Positions 46,818 to 54,816 are shown, counted from the stretch's first letter. The stretch is DNA of 64,000 nt from Desulfarculaceae bacterium (GCA_021737145.1 JAIPEN010000002.1:310001-374000); one strand, 5' to 3'. Numbers and translations: made by a program. Notes: generated by a model from the sequence alone, not told the origin.

Positions 46818-48057
46818 GGTCTTCCAGGTAGCGCCGCAGCAGATCCAGGGCGGTGTGGGCGCTGAGCTGCTTGATCTGGTCGCGGGCGCCCATGAAGCCC
46901 ATGAAGCGGCGGTGCAGGGTCTTGACCCCGCCCTCGGCGGCCAGGCCGAAGTACACCGTGCCCACCGGCTTTTCCTCGGTGCCGCCGTCCGGACCGGCGA
47001 TGCCGGTCACCGCCAGCCCCAGGTCGGTCCCTGCCTCGCGCCGGGCCCCGGCGGCCATCTCGGCCGCAGTCTCGGCGCTCACCGCGCCGTGGGCCTCCAG
47101 GGTCTCGGGCTTGACCCCCAACAGCTCCATCTTGGCCCGGTTGGAGTAGGTGACCAGGCCCCGGTCGAAAAATCCGCTGGATCCGGCCACGCCGGTGACC
47201 AGGTGGCCCACCAGGCCGCCGGTGCAGGACTCGGCCAGGGCCAGGGTGAGGCCCTCGGCCAGCATGCGCTGGGCCACGGTGTCGGCCAGGGTGTCCCGGC
47301 CATGGGCCACCACCAAACCTTCCAAACGGTGGGATGCCTCCTCCACCAGGCTTTCCAGCAGGGCCCCGGCCCCTTCGGGGTCGGCGCTGCGCAGGCTGAG
47401 CACCACCTGCTCGCAGGGAAACACCGGGTAAAAGCCCACCGACACCCCGGGGTAGCCCGCGGTGAGGCCGTCCAGCCTCAGGCCGATCTGGCTCTCGCCC
47501 AGGCCGAAAACGGTGAACTTGCGGCTGACCATCACCTGCTCGGGCGCGAAGCGCTCCAGCAGGGCGGGCATGACCAGGCGCTCCAGCAGGCGGCGGTTTT
47601 CCTCCGGCACTCCGGGCAGGAAATACACCGGCTGTTCGGCCGGGGTGGTCAGCTTGAACCCGGCGCAGGCCTTGTCCAGCACCTCGGCCCCCTGGGGAAG
47701 CTGGGCCATGCGCTCGGCCCCGGGGGGCAGGGCGCGGCCCACCGCCGCAAAGCACTCCCGCAGGTTCTCGATCATGCGCCGGCTCTCGGCCAGGGCCAGG
47801 CCGAAGTGCCGCGCCGCGGCCGAGGCGGTTATGTCGTCGTCCGTGGAGCCCAGGCCGCCGCTGACCAGCACGAAGTCGGCTTGCTCCAGGGCCTGGTCCA
47901 GGGCCCCGGCAATGGCCTCCATGTCGTCGCCCACCATGAGCACCGAGGCGAACTGGAAGCCCAGGGGGCTGAGCCGGGCCAAGGCGTAACGCGAGTTTTT
48001 GTCAGCCACCCGGCCGCTGACCAGCTCGTCGCCGATGCAGATTATGGCCCCGCGCAT
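46795..48057 (-). CDS. cinA: CinA family protein (ADP-ribose/FAD pyrophosphatase domain plus nicotinamide-nucleotide amidase domain)
   Basis: 420 aa. The N-terminal MoCF-like half has GAIICIGDELVSGRV and VSGGLGSTDDDIT; the C-terminal half has the deamidase serine/threonine motif LALAESCTGGLVGHLVT and AVTGIAGPDGGT. It recycles nicotinamide mononucleotide to nicotinic acid mononucleotide. The link with recA is by operon. It starts at ATG 48057, with a TTGACA promoter at 48124-48152 upstream. Confidence 0.93.
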   Translation of the reverse strand: MRGAIICIGDELVSGRVADKNSRYALARLSPLGFQFASVLMVGDDMEAIAGALDQALEQADFVLVSGGLGSTDDDITASAAARHFGLALAESRRMIENLRECFAAVGRALPPGAERMAQLPQGAEVLDKACAGFKLTTPAEQPVYFLPGVPEENRRLLERLVMPALLERFAPEQVMVSRKFTVFGLGESQIGLRLDGLTAGYPGVSVGFYPVFPCEQVVLSLRSADPEGAGALLESLVEEASHRLEGLVVAHGRDTLADTVAQRMLAEGLTLALAESCTGGLVGHLVTGVAGSSGFFDRGLVTYSNRAKMELLGVKPETLEAHGAVSAETAAEMAAGARREAGTDLGLAVTGIAGPDGGTEEKPVGTVYFGLAAEGGVKTLHRRFMGFMGARDQIKQLSAHTALDLLRRYLEDHALLHRP

Positions 48058-48123
48058 AGCCCTTGCCCCGTCCCGGCGGCAAGAGCTCCAAGCCGCCGGT
48101 CATTCTCGGAAATCCAGCTTTTT

Positions 48124-48152
48124 AAGCTATCAAGGGGGGTGGTCTTTGTCAA
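48124..48152 (-). promoter_or_regulatory. Promoter for cinA-thpR-recA
   Basis: On the minus strand, -35 TTGACA (48147-48152), a 17-bp spacer and TAGCTT (48124-48129). The -10 is weak. It is back to back with the promoter of the small cysteine-rich protein. Confidence 0.5.
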
Positions 48153-48165
48153 CCACGGCCAGGGG

Positions 48166-48194
48166 TTGACTACCCCCGGCGCCCCGTATATTCT
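48166..48194 (+). promoter_or_regulatory. Promoter for the small cysteine-rich protein
   Basis: -35 TTGACT (48166-48171), a 17-bp spacer and TATTCT (48189-48194), about 43 bp before the ATG. A GC palindrome (GGGGCC/GGCCCC) in the leader runs up to the ribosome-binding site and could limit its access. Confidence 0.6.
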
Positions 48195-48236
48195 CAGTGC
48201 CCGGATCAGGGGCCCGGGGGCCCCGGGGAGGCATTT

Positions 48237-48431
48237 ATGCGTTGGTGCGACCTGACATGCCCGGAAGCCAGCTTTCCCCGCGACGAGGCGGTGGACGGGG
48301 CGGGCTCCTGCCGCACCTTCGCGGCCCTGTACTGCGCCAAGCTGGGCCGCCTGGTGGCCAAAAACGCGCCCTGCGCGGCCCAGGCAACCGGCAAAAAGTC
48401 TGTTAATGCCAAACGCGACGATGAGGCCTAA
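48237..48431 (+). CDS. Small cysteine-rich protein, function unknown
   Basis: 64 aa. It has a good promoter and a strong ribosome-binding site (GGGGAGG at 48225-48231). Five cysteines fall at residues 4, 8, 25, 33 and 46, in a CxxxC pair (WCDLTCP), SCRTF, YCAK and APCA, compatible with a metal site. The N-terminal 46 residues look like a compact domain followed by a basic, polar tail. I do not recognise the family by name. Its 3' end overlaps the converging flavin-oxidase-like gene by 4 bp. Confidence 0.7.
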   Translation: MRWCDLTCPEASFPRDEAVDGAGSCRTFAALYCAKLGRLVAKNAPCAAQATGKKSVNAKRDDEA

Positions 48432-48898
48432 CTCAGGCCACGGGCCTTGGCGCTGACCCCCTCCACGCTCATTCTGAAGACCCGGGCCCGCTCCTTGAGC
48501 TTGCCGATGTAGGCCAAGCCCTCGGCATGGCGGCCGGGGCTGTACTTGTCCACCAGGGCTTCCAGGGCCTCCTGCTTTTCTATCTCTTCCACCTCGCTCA
48601 CCCGGCCAAAGGCCAAGGCGCTGCAATAGACGGTGGAAAACTGGTCGGGCAGAAGCTGGGTGGCGCCCACCACGCAGAAGCAGGCGCGGGGCTCGTGGGC
48701 CAGGTTGTCCAGCTTGCGCCCGCTCAGGGCGCAGTGAAAGAAAAGCGCCCCATCCCGGAGCCAGTAGCTCAAGGGAATGCCGTAGGGCTGCCCGTCCGGG
48801 GACACGGTGGACAGCACCCCGTACTCCCCCTGCTCCAGGATGCGCCAGGCCTGCTCGGACCCGGCGTCGCGGTCCTTGCGCCGTATCTCCAATTGCAT
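48428..48898 (-). CDS. Pyridoxamine 5'-phosphate oxidase-like flavoprotein (NimA-type)
   Basis: 156 aa, one split-barrel FMN-binding fold. It resembles the group containing nitroimidazole-resistance NimA proteins: EIRRKDRDAG at the start, GVLSTVSPDGQPYGIPLSYW, FHCALSGRKLDNL and an EALEALVDKY helix. It may bind FMN or haem; the substrate is unknown. Monocistronic by position: its neighbour converges and the next minus-strand gene upstream is 89 bp away. Confidence 0.85.
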   Translation of the reverse strand: MQLEIRRKDRDAGSEQAWRILEQGEYGVLSTVSPDGQPYGIPLSYWLRDGALFFHCALSGRKLDNLAHEPRACFCVVGATQLLPDQFSTVYCSALAFGRVSEVEEIEKQEALEALVDKYSPGRHAEGLAYIGKLKERARVFRMSVEGVSAKARGLS

Positions 48899-48987
48899 GA
48901 TTTTCCGTGCCGCCCGGCGCGGCGCCTGCCGTCCGGTTGGTGCTCGTCGAGGTTGTCGGAAAAAAAGTCGGGAGGGGCGGGGCGGGC

Positions 48988-49413
48988 CTAGTCCTCCTCC
49001 TCGCTGCTTTCCGGCTGTTCCGGGGGCTTGGTTCCCACCTTGAAGAAATCCACTCCCTCTTTCTGGAGCATCTTTTCTTCCTCCTCGGTGGAGACCCCCC
49101 GGATGTTGCGCGCCTCGCTGGCCCCGTAGTGGATCTTCAGGGCTTCCTTGGCGAACTTGGGACCCACGTCCTCGAAATTATCCATGAAATAGCGCTGCAA
49201 GGATTGGCCCAGGAGCTTGGCCGCCTTCTCGTGATCCGCCTGGCCCCGGCCCTTGGAAATGGCAAAGGCCGAGGGCACCCGCTTGACCTGCTCGCTGCCG
49301 CACACCGGACAGGCGACCAGCTTCTTTTTTATTTGCGTTTCCAGGTCCTTGAGGTCGTCGAACCAGCCTTCAAAGGCGTGCCCCTGGTCGCACTGGAGGT
49401 CGAAAACGATCAT
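48988..49413 (-). CDS. DUF1178 family protein
   Basis: 141 aa. It begins MIVFDLQCDQGHAFEGWF, with a second cysteine pair in ACPVCGS, a zinc-ribbon arrangement typical of DUF1178, and ends with an acidic tail. The middle holds RYFMDNFEDVGPKFAKEALKIHYG, the family signature. The function is unknown. It lies 37 bp downstream of the tRNA methyltransferase stop and may share its transcript. Confidence 0.88.
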   Translation of the reverse strand: MIVFDLQCDQGHAFEGWFDDLKDLETQIKKKLVACPVCGSEQVKRVPSAFAISKGRGQADHEKAAKLLGQSLQRYFMDNFEDVGPKFAKEALKIHYGASEARNIRGVSTEEEEKMLQKEGVDFFKVGTKPPEQPESSEEED

Positions 49414-49450
49414 AAACCCTTTATATCACGCACAAGCTGCCCTTCCTAGC

Positions 49451-50290
49451 CTATTCGGGACGGGGAGGCAGCCAGCGGCGGCGGCCCAGCACGATGAAGC
49501 CGGTGTGGCCGCGCATGGCATGGGAAGGGCGCACCGAGGGCGGCCGCACCTGCCAGTAGCGCTGCATGGCCTCAAAGGAGCTGGGCAGGCAAAAGGCGCG
49601 CTCGTTTTGCAGGGCTTCCATCTGGCGCATGAGCTGCATGGCCGTGGGCGAATAGGCTGCCCAGATGCCGCCGGGTTCGATGGCCTCGGCCGCGGCTTGC
49701 ATGAGATCCCAGGGCTCGGGGATGTCGCTGAACATGCGGTCGCAGGTGTACTGGCCAAAGCCCTCTTCCACCGGGTTGGCCATTACCGGCTCCCAGCGCT
49801 CCAGAAACTCCTCGCCCAGATAGGTGGCCACGTTTTTCTTGGTGCGGTTCAGGTGGTCGCGCCTGAGGTCAAAGCTGACCAGACGGCCTTCGGGTCCCAG
49901 AGCCCGCAAGAGGGCCATGGTCAGGGCGCCGTGCCCGGTGCCCACCTCGATCACGGTCATGCCGGGGGCCACATCGCCGTAGAACAGGAGCAGGGCCAGG
50001 TCCTTGGGAAAGATGACCTGGGCCTGGCGGGGCATGTTCATCACCACCTGCTCCAGGGTGGGCACGAACGCCAGGTAGTGGTGGCGCTGGGGGGTGACCA
50101 GGAGCTCGCCGTCGTGCAGCGAGGCCAGGGTGGGGTGGTCCAGCAACTCGCCCTTGAGCCGGACCTTCAGGGCCGGGTCGGGTACCTGGATCAGGTATTG
50201 CCGGTCCTTTTCGTCCACCAACAGCAGGTGGGCGCCAGGGGGGTGCGGGTATGCGGGTTCTTCTGGCGGCAAGGGCGGCTCCTCAAACAT
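49451..50290 (-). CDS. trmI: tRNA (adenine-N1)-methyltransferase, TrmI-type
   Basis: 279 aa. A small N-terminal barrel domain (LLLVDEKDRQYLIQV) precedes the Rossmann methyltransferase: PKDLALLLFYGDVAPGMTVIEVGTG has the SAM motif (EVGTGHG), with FSDIPEPW as the catalytic D-P motif. TrmI makes m1A58 in the T-loop of tRNA. I chose ATG 50290; no convincing ribosome-binding site is seen there, and in-frame upstream codons (to 50332) are proline-rich without family likeness. Confidence 0.85.
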   Translation of the reverse strand: MFEEPPLPPEEPAYPHPPGAHLLLVDEKDRQYLIQVPDPALKVRLKGELLDHPTLASLHDGELLVTPQRHHYLAFVPTLEQVVMNMPRQAQVIFPKDLALLLFYGDVAPGMTVIEVGTGHGALTMALLRALGPEGRLVSFDLRRDHLNRTKKNVATYLGEEFLERWEPVMANPVEEGFGQYTCDRMFSDIPEPWDLMQAAAEAIEPGGIWAAYSPTAMQLMRQMEALQNERAFCLPSSFEAMQRYWQVRPPSVRPSHAMRGHTGFIVLGRRRWLPPRPE

Positions 50291-50346
50291 GGGTGTAGGC
50301 AGCTTTATAGCCCATGGGGGGCCGGCTTGCAAAGGGCGCGGGGCCC

Positions 50347-50379
50347 AAAAAAGCCGGGAGGCCCAAAGGGCCCCCCGGC
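50347..50379 (-). terminator. Rho-independent terminator of glnA
   Basis: A 12-bp stem (50353-50364 with 50368-50379, one mismatch) with an AAA loop is followed on the minus strand by six uridines (50347-50352). It lies about 27 bp past the glnA stop. Confidence 0.9.
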
Positions 50380-50405
50380 GGGGATGCTTGCGGGAAAAGG
50401 CGCGG

Positions 50406-51737
50406 CTACAGGATGGACAGGTAGCGCTCCATCTCCCAATCGGTGACGTGCAGGCGGAAAGCGTCCCATTCGGCGGTCTTGTTCTCGATGAACTTCTCGA
50501 ACACGTGATCGCCCAGGGTCTCCTTGACCAGCTTGCTCTTGGAAGTGACCGCGATGGCCTCGCCCAGGGTGGCGGGCAGGGCGCTGATCTTGTGGCGCTT
50601 GAGCTGCTTGGCGTCCATCTCGAAGATGTCCTCTTCCACCGGGGCGGCCAGCTCGTATTCCTCTTCCATGCCCTTCATGCCGGCGGCCAGCATGACCGCG
50701 AAGGCCAGGTAGGGGTTGCAGGCCGGGTCGGGGCAGCGCAGCTCGCAGCGGGTGGCGGCTTCCTTGCCGGGCTTGTACATGGGCACCCGCACCAGGGCGG
50801 AGCGGTTGCGCCGCGCCCAGGCCACATAGACCGGGGCCTCGTAGCCAGGCACCAGGCGCTTATAGCTGTTGACCCACTGGGCGATGATGGAGGTGAACTC
50901 CGGGGCGTGCTTGAGCAGGCCGGCGATGTAGCTCTTGCCTTCCTTGCTCAGGCTGAACTCGTCCTTGGCGTCGAAGAACACGTTCTTCTTGCCCTTGAAC
51001 AGGGATTGGTGGGTGTGCATGCCGGAGCCGTTTTCGCCGAAGACCGGCTTGGGCATGAAGGTGGCGTACACCCCATGCATCATGGCGATCTCTTTGACGG
51101 TCAGGCGGTAGGTCATGGCGGCGTCGGCCATGTGCAGGGCCTCGGCGTAGCGCAGGTCGATCTCGTGCTGGCTGGGGGCCACCTCGTGGTGGGAATACTC
51201 CACGGTGATGCCCAGCTTCTCCAGGGCCATGATGGTGTCGCGGCGAAGGTCGCTGGCCACGTCCAGGGGGGTCAGGTCGAAGTAGCCGCCATGGTCCAGG
51301 TACTCGGTGCCGTGGGAGTCCTTGAAGTAGAAGAACTCGAGTTCCGGGCCCACGTACATGGTGTAGCCCTTGTCGGCGGCCTTTTTCAGCTGACGCTTGA
51401 GCACGTAGCGGGGGTCGCCCTCATAGGGGGTGAGGTCCGGGTTGAGCACGTCGGTGAACATGCGGGCCACGGCGCCGTCTTCCCGGTTGCGCCAGGGAAG
51501 CAGCTGGAAGGTGGAGATGTCGGGCATGGCCACCATGTCCGACTCGTCGATGCGCGCGAAACCCTGGATGGAAGAGCCGTCAAAGCCCATGCCTTCCGAA
51601 AGCGCCAGCTCCAGCTCGTTGGGCGTGATCGCGAAGCTTTTCATTACGCCCAGAATGTCGGTGAACCACAGGCGGATAAATTTGACGTTGTTGTCCTTGA
51701 CCGCCTTAAGGATGCCTTCCTTGGTCATTTTTGCCAT
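50406..51737 (-). CDS. glnA: Glutamine synthetase, type I (short form)
   Basis: 443 aa, the length of GSI-alpha enzymes. Signatures: MGFDGSSIQGFARIDESDM, the ATP loop with NGSGMHTHQSL, and RNRSALVRVP. The adenylylation segment of GSI-beta (NLYDLP-type) and its 25-residue insertion are absent; the matching region reads ELAAPVEEDIFEMDAKQL. So it should be controlled by feedback or transcription rather than by adenylylation. AAGGAGG is 9 nt before the ATG at 51737. A sigma-54 promoter lies at 51861-51875, with enhancer-like sites further upstream, and the 363-bp upstream gap has no gene. Confidence 0.96.
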   Translation of the reverse strand: MAKMTKEGILKAVKDNNVKFIRLWFTDILGVMKSFAITPNELELALSEGMGFDGSSIQGFARIDESDMVAMPDISTFQLLPWRNREDGAVARMFTDVLNPDLTPYEGDPRYVLKRQLKKAADKGYTMYVGPELEFFYFKDSHGTEYLDHGGYFDLTPLDVASDLRRDTIMALEKLGITVEYSHHEVAPSQHEIDLRYAEALHMADAAMTYRLTVKEIAMMHGVYATFMPKPVFGENGSGMHTHQSLFKGKKNVFFDAKDEFSLSKEGKSYIAGLLKHAPEFTSIIAQWVNSYKRLVPGYEAPVYVAWARRNRSALVRVPMYKPGKEAATRCELRCPDPACNPYLAFAVMLAAGMKGMEEEYELAAPVEEDIFEMDAKQLKRHKISALPATLGEAIAVTSKSKLVKETLGDHVFEKFIENKTAEWDAFRLHVTDWEMERYLSIL

Positions 51738-51860
51738 GCTCGTTTTCCTCCTTGAGAACAAATGGGCTTGACCTTGGCCGCAGGTTGAGCCCCGAGGGCC
51801 TACCTGGCCAGGGCTTGTCGGAGCGGCACTTTACAAATTTGGTAGCTCTAGTTTGGCTAA

Positions 51861-51875
51861 GCAAATTCCAAGCCA
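51861..51875 (-). promoter_or_regulatory. Sigma-54 promoter for glnA
   Basis: On the minus strand TGGCTTGGAATTTGC, matching the -24/-12 consensus TGGCAC-N5-TTGC except for two bases in the first block; GG and GC are spaced correctly. Transcription would start near 51849, about 112 bp before the start codon. Confidence 0.75.
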
Positions 51876-51952
51876 AATGAAGCCTGTTTGTCTAACTTGC
51901 TGTAACTAGGGCTATATATCTGGAGGGCCCTCTGGAGGGCCCATCATAACAC

Positions 51953-51997
51953 TACCAATTGGTATGCCCGTTAAGGGCCAAAAATACCAAATGGTAT
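51953..51997. promoter_or_regulatory. Paired TACC-N4-GGTA enhancer sites upstream of glnA
   Basis: TACCAATTGGTA (51953-51964, a perfect palindrome) and TACCAAATGGTA (51985-51996) are centred 32 bp apart, three helical turns. They sit about 109 and 141 bp upstream of the predicted sigma-54 start, the usual place for an enhancer-binding activator. Similar pairs occur near 54867-54908 and 56486-56527. Confidence 0.7.
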
Positions 51998-52045
51998 GTT
52001 TTGTCGTTGGGAACCACCAACCTGTGGTCTAGCCCAAGCATATAT

Positions 52046-52078
52046 GGGCCCGGGAGGCCACGCAAGCCTCCCGGGCCC
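52046..52078 (-). terminator. Stem-loop after glnB
   Basis: A perfect 13-bp stem (52046-52058 with 52066-52078) with a 7-nt loop lies 22 bp after the glnB stop. There is no clear uridine run, so termination may be partial or factor-dependent. Confidence 0.6.
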
Positions 52079-52100
52079 AGTTAGCGGTTAAGGATTAGCC

Positions 52101-52442
52101 TTAGCCTATGGCGGGCGAGCCGGATTCGCCGGTGCGGATGCGGATAGCCTCCTCCATGGGCAGCACGAACATGACCCCGTCGCCGATCTCGCCGGTGCGG
52201 GCGCCCTTGATGATGGCCGCCTTGGCCGCCTCCACGAACTCGTCGTTGAGGCCGATCTCGACGCGCACCTTCTTGAGCAGGTTCACTTCCTGCTCCACCC
52301 CGCGGTAGGTCTCGGAAAACCCCCGCTGGCGGCCGGATCCCACGATGTTGGTCACCGACATGTTGAAGACCTCGGCTTCGTACAGGGCTTGCTTCACGTC
52401 GTTCAAGCGTTCGGGCTTGATATAAGCGATTATTAGCTTCAT
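52101..52442 (-). CDS. glnB: PII nitrogen-regulatory protein without the uridylylation tyrosine
   Basis: 113 aa, with the PII signatures LIIAYIKPERLNDVK and GDGVMFVLPMEEAIRIRTGE. The T-loop reads GRQRGFSETYRGVEQEVN: aligned to E. coli GlnB, Tyr46 is kept but the uridylylated Tyr51 is glutamine. So signalling would rest on ATP/ADP and 2-oxoglutarate binding. The gene follows amtB by 17 bp, the classic amtB-glnB/glnK pair in reversed order of naming, and PII would block the ammonium channel when nitrogen is plentiful. Confidence 0.94.
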   Translation of the reverse strand: MKLIIAYIKPERLNDVKQALYEAEVFNMSVTNIVGSGRQRGFSETYRGVEQEVNLLKKVRVEIGLNDEFVEAAKAAIIKGARTGEIGDGVMFVLPMEEAIRIRTGESGSPAIG

Positions 52443-52459
52443 TGATCTTCTCCCCCTTT

Positions 52460-53800
52460 CTACCTGGTGGTGAAGATCTGGAAGTCTGAATAGGCTTCCA
52501 TACCGTGTTCTTCGATGTCCAGACCGCGGAGCTCTTCATCCTTGGTCACGCGCAGGCCCATTATAGCCTTGACCGCCAGGAAGACCACCGCCATGCACGC
52601 CATGGCAAACACGGCGCAGGCGACGGTGCCCATGATCTGGATGCCCAACTGGGTGAAACCACCGCCGTGCAGCAGGCCGTCGTTGCCCAGACCCAGGGCC
52701 TTCTGGCCCCAGATGCCCACCGCGATGGTGCCCCACATGCCGTTGAAGCCGTGCACCGGCACAGCACCCACGGGATCGTCGATGTGCAGCTTGTCCAGCA
52801 GGCTCACGCCCATGACCACGATGCCGCCGGCGATCAGGCCGATGACGATGGCGGCCCAGGGGCTGACCACCGCGCAGGGGGCGGTGATGGCCACCAGACC
52901 GGCCAGGGCGCCGTTCATGCACATGGTAAGGTCGGGCTTGCCGTACATGGCCCACACCAGGAACATGGCCCCGAGAGCGCCGGCTGCCGCGGCCAGGTTG
53001 GTGTTGATGGTGATCAGGGCTATAGCCATGGCGTTTTCGGTGCCCGAGGCGGCCAGCTGGCTGCCCGGGTTGAACCCGAACCAACCGAACCACAGGATGA
53101 ACACGCCCAAAGCGGCCAAGGGGATGTTGTGACCGGCCAGGACCCGGCTCTTGCCGTCCGGGCCGTAGCGCCCGATGCGGGGACCCAGGATCAGGGCGCC
53201 GACCAGGCCGACCCAGCCGCCCGTGCCGTGCACGATGGTGGAACCGGCGAAGTCAAAGAAGCCCATCTCCGAAAGCCAGCCGCCGCCCCAGGTCCAGTGA
53301 CCGATGATGGGGTAGACGATGGCCGTGAGGAACACCGTGGCGATGAGATAAGAGGGGAACTTGGTCCGCTCGGCCATGACGCCCGAGACGATGGTGGCCG
53401 CGGTGCCGCAGAAGACCGCCTGGAACATCCAGGCCGCCCAGACCGGCAGTCCGTCGCTGGCCAGGCCCGACAGGCCGAAGCCGCTGAGCCCGATAAAGGA
53501 GTTGCCATCGCCGAACATGAACGCATATCCTACGATGAAGTAGATAATGCTGGCCAGGGCGAAGTCCATGAAGTTCTTGGCCAGGATGTTGGCCGCGTTC
53601 TTGGCCCGGGTGAGCCCCGCTTCCACCATGGCGAACCCAGGCTGCATGAAGAAGACCAAGTAGGCCGCCAATAGCACCCAGACCGTGTCCAGGTCGTTAA
53701 CCTTGGGTGCTTTGGCGGCCTCTTCCGCCCAGGCGGGCAGGGCGGTTAGAAGCCCTACTCCCGTCAGGGTGGCTAGAGAGGCCATCACGCGCTTGATCAT
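52460..53800 (-). CDS. amtB: Ammonium transporter
   Basis: 446 aa. A signal peptide (ending PAWA) and about 11 membrane helices. Conserved AmtB features: FFMQPGFAMVEAGLTRAKNAAN, DFAGSTIVHGTGGWVGLVGA (pore His) and HGFNGMWGTIAVG (second pore His). The cytoplasmic C-terminus has the ELRGLDIEEHGMEAY motif that couples to PII. AAGGAG precedes the ATG. It is the middle gene of an outer-membrane protein-amtB-glnB operon. Confidence 0.96.
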   Translation of the reverse strand: MIKRVMASLATLTGVGLLTALPAWAEEAAKAPKVNDLDTVWVLLAAYLVFFMQPGFAMVEAGLTRAKNAANILAKNFMDFALASIIYFIVGYAFMFGDGNSFIGLSGFGLSGLASDGLPVWAAWMFQAVFCGTAATIVSGVMAERTKFPSYLIATVFLTAIVYPIIGHWTWGGGWLSEMGFFDFAGSTIVHGTGGWVGLVGALILGPRIGRYGPDGKSRVLAGHNIPLAALGVFILWFGWFGFNPGSQLAASGTENAMAIALITINTNLAAAAGALGAMFLVWAMYGKPDLTMCMNGALAGLVAITAPCAVVSPWAAIVIGLIAGGIVVMGVSLLDKLHIDDPVGAVPVHGFNGMWGTIAVGIWGQKALGLGNDGLLHGGGFTQLGIQIMGTVACAVFAMACMAVVFLAVKAIMGLRVTKDEELRGLDIEEHGMEAYSDFQIFTTR

Positions 53801-53824
53801 TTCCCAACTGCTCCTTTTGGAAGC

Positions 53825-53853
53825 GGCCCGGCCGGCGCCTTTCCGGCCGGGCC
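53825..53853 (-). other. Intercistronic stem-loop before amtB
   Basis: GGCCCGGCCGG (53825-53835) pairs perfectly with CCGGCCGGGCC (53843-53853), loop 7 nt, no uridine run. It probably stabilises or partly terminates the message between the outer-membrane protein gene and amtB. Confidence 0.5.
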
Positions 53854-53870
53854 TCGGTTTCTAGTCCGTC

Positions 53871-54644
53871 TTAGAACGAGGCGCCAAGCACCACGCCGAA
53901 GTAGATATTGTTCTCGTCCTGGAGCGGCTTCATGTTGTCCTTGATGTCGCCGTCCACCAGGCCGGTGAAGACCACCTGGGGAGTCACGCTGAAGTATTCG
54001 CCGATGCTGAAGGGCACCGAAATGTAGCCGCTGTAGTCGGTGAATCCGCTCTTGTCGGTGCCGTTGTAGTAGAAGTTGTTGTTGTCGTCGCTGCCGTAGG
54101 CGATGGAGGCGCCCACCGCCAGGGACCAGCCGATCATGTCATTGATCTTGGGCAGGTCCCGCGAGTAGTCCAGGGCGCCCAACACGTAGACGCCGTTGGA
54201 CTCCTGAACGTCCTTGTAAATGGTCAGGCTGGGGGTGACGATCCAGTCGTAGCTGACCCCGGCGTAGAACTCGGTGGTGTCGTTGACGTCGCTACCCGGG
54301 AAGGCGTAGCGGATGACGCCGACCGGGATGGAGAAAGCGCCCAGTTCAAAGGTGTAGTCCGCGGTCAGGTCGATCTCGTCGATCTCGTTGCGGCGGTTGT
54401 TCTCGTCGGTGAGCATGTAGTCTGCCCAGGCGTTGAAAGTGAAGCCGCCGACGCCCGCGGTTAAGGAGGGCTGGGCCACCCAGTCATCCACCACCACGAT
54501 GCCGCGCCATACGTACTTGCTGTTAAAGGCAACTTCCAGGTCGACCGTGGGGGTCAGTTTGGCCTGGGCCGGGGTGGCGGCGGCAAAAGCGCTGGGCAGA
54601 GCCAAGCTTAGGGCCAACAATAAACAGAGTGCCAACTTCCTCAT
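53871..54644 (-). CDS. Outer-membrane beta-barrel protein of the TorF/Gcw_chp type
   Basis: 257 aa. A signal peptide (residues 1-22) is followed by amphipathic strands rich in aromatic residues and ends in phenylalanine (LGASF), as barrels do. The LEVAFNSKYVWRGI opening and VAQPSLTAGVG match TIGR02001-type proteins. It lies upstream of amtB-glnB under a sigma-54 promoter, so it may be a pore that lets nitrogen compounds through the outer membrane; the substrate is not known. The TACC-N4-GGTA pair at 54867-54908 lies upstream. Confidence 0.78.
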   Translation of the reverse strand: MRKLALCLLLALSLALPSAFAAATPAQAKLTPTVDLEVAFNSKYVWRGIVVVDDWVAQPSLTAGVGGFTFNAWADYMLTDENNRRNEIDEIDLTADYTFELGAFSIPVGVIRYAFPGSDVNDTTEFYAGVSYDWIVTPSLTIYKDVQESNGVYVLGALDYSRDLPKINDMIGWSLAVGASIAYGSDDNNNFYYNGTDKSGFTDYSGYISVPFSIGEYFSVTPQVVFTGLVDGDIKDNMKPLQDENNIYFGVVLGASF

Positions 54645-54751
54645 TGTCTTTTCCTCCTGATTCGCTGTGCTTTTAGTTCAAGCCCATGGCCAGCCAAGCC
54701 GATGGGCCGTTTATCTTTTACGGCCAAAACCGTTGATGGCATTTCCTAATG

Positions 54752-54766
54752 GCAAGGTGTGTGCCA
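54752..54766 (-). promoter_or_regulatory. Sigma-54 promoter for the outer-membrane protein-amtB-glnB operon
   Basis: On the minus strand TGGCACACACCTTGC, a perfect match to TGGCAC-N5-TTGC. The start site would be near 54740, 96 bp before the ATG. Confidence 0.88.
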
Positions 54767-54816
54767 TCGGCGCTCGAAAGGCGATAAAGCCGCCTAACGC
54801 ACTAAATTTTCAGATG

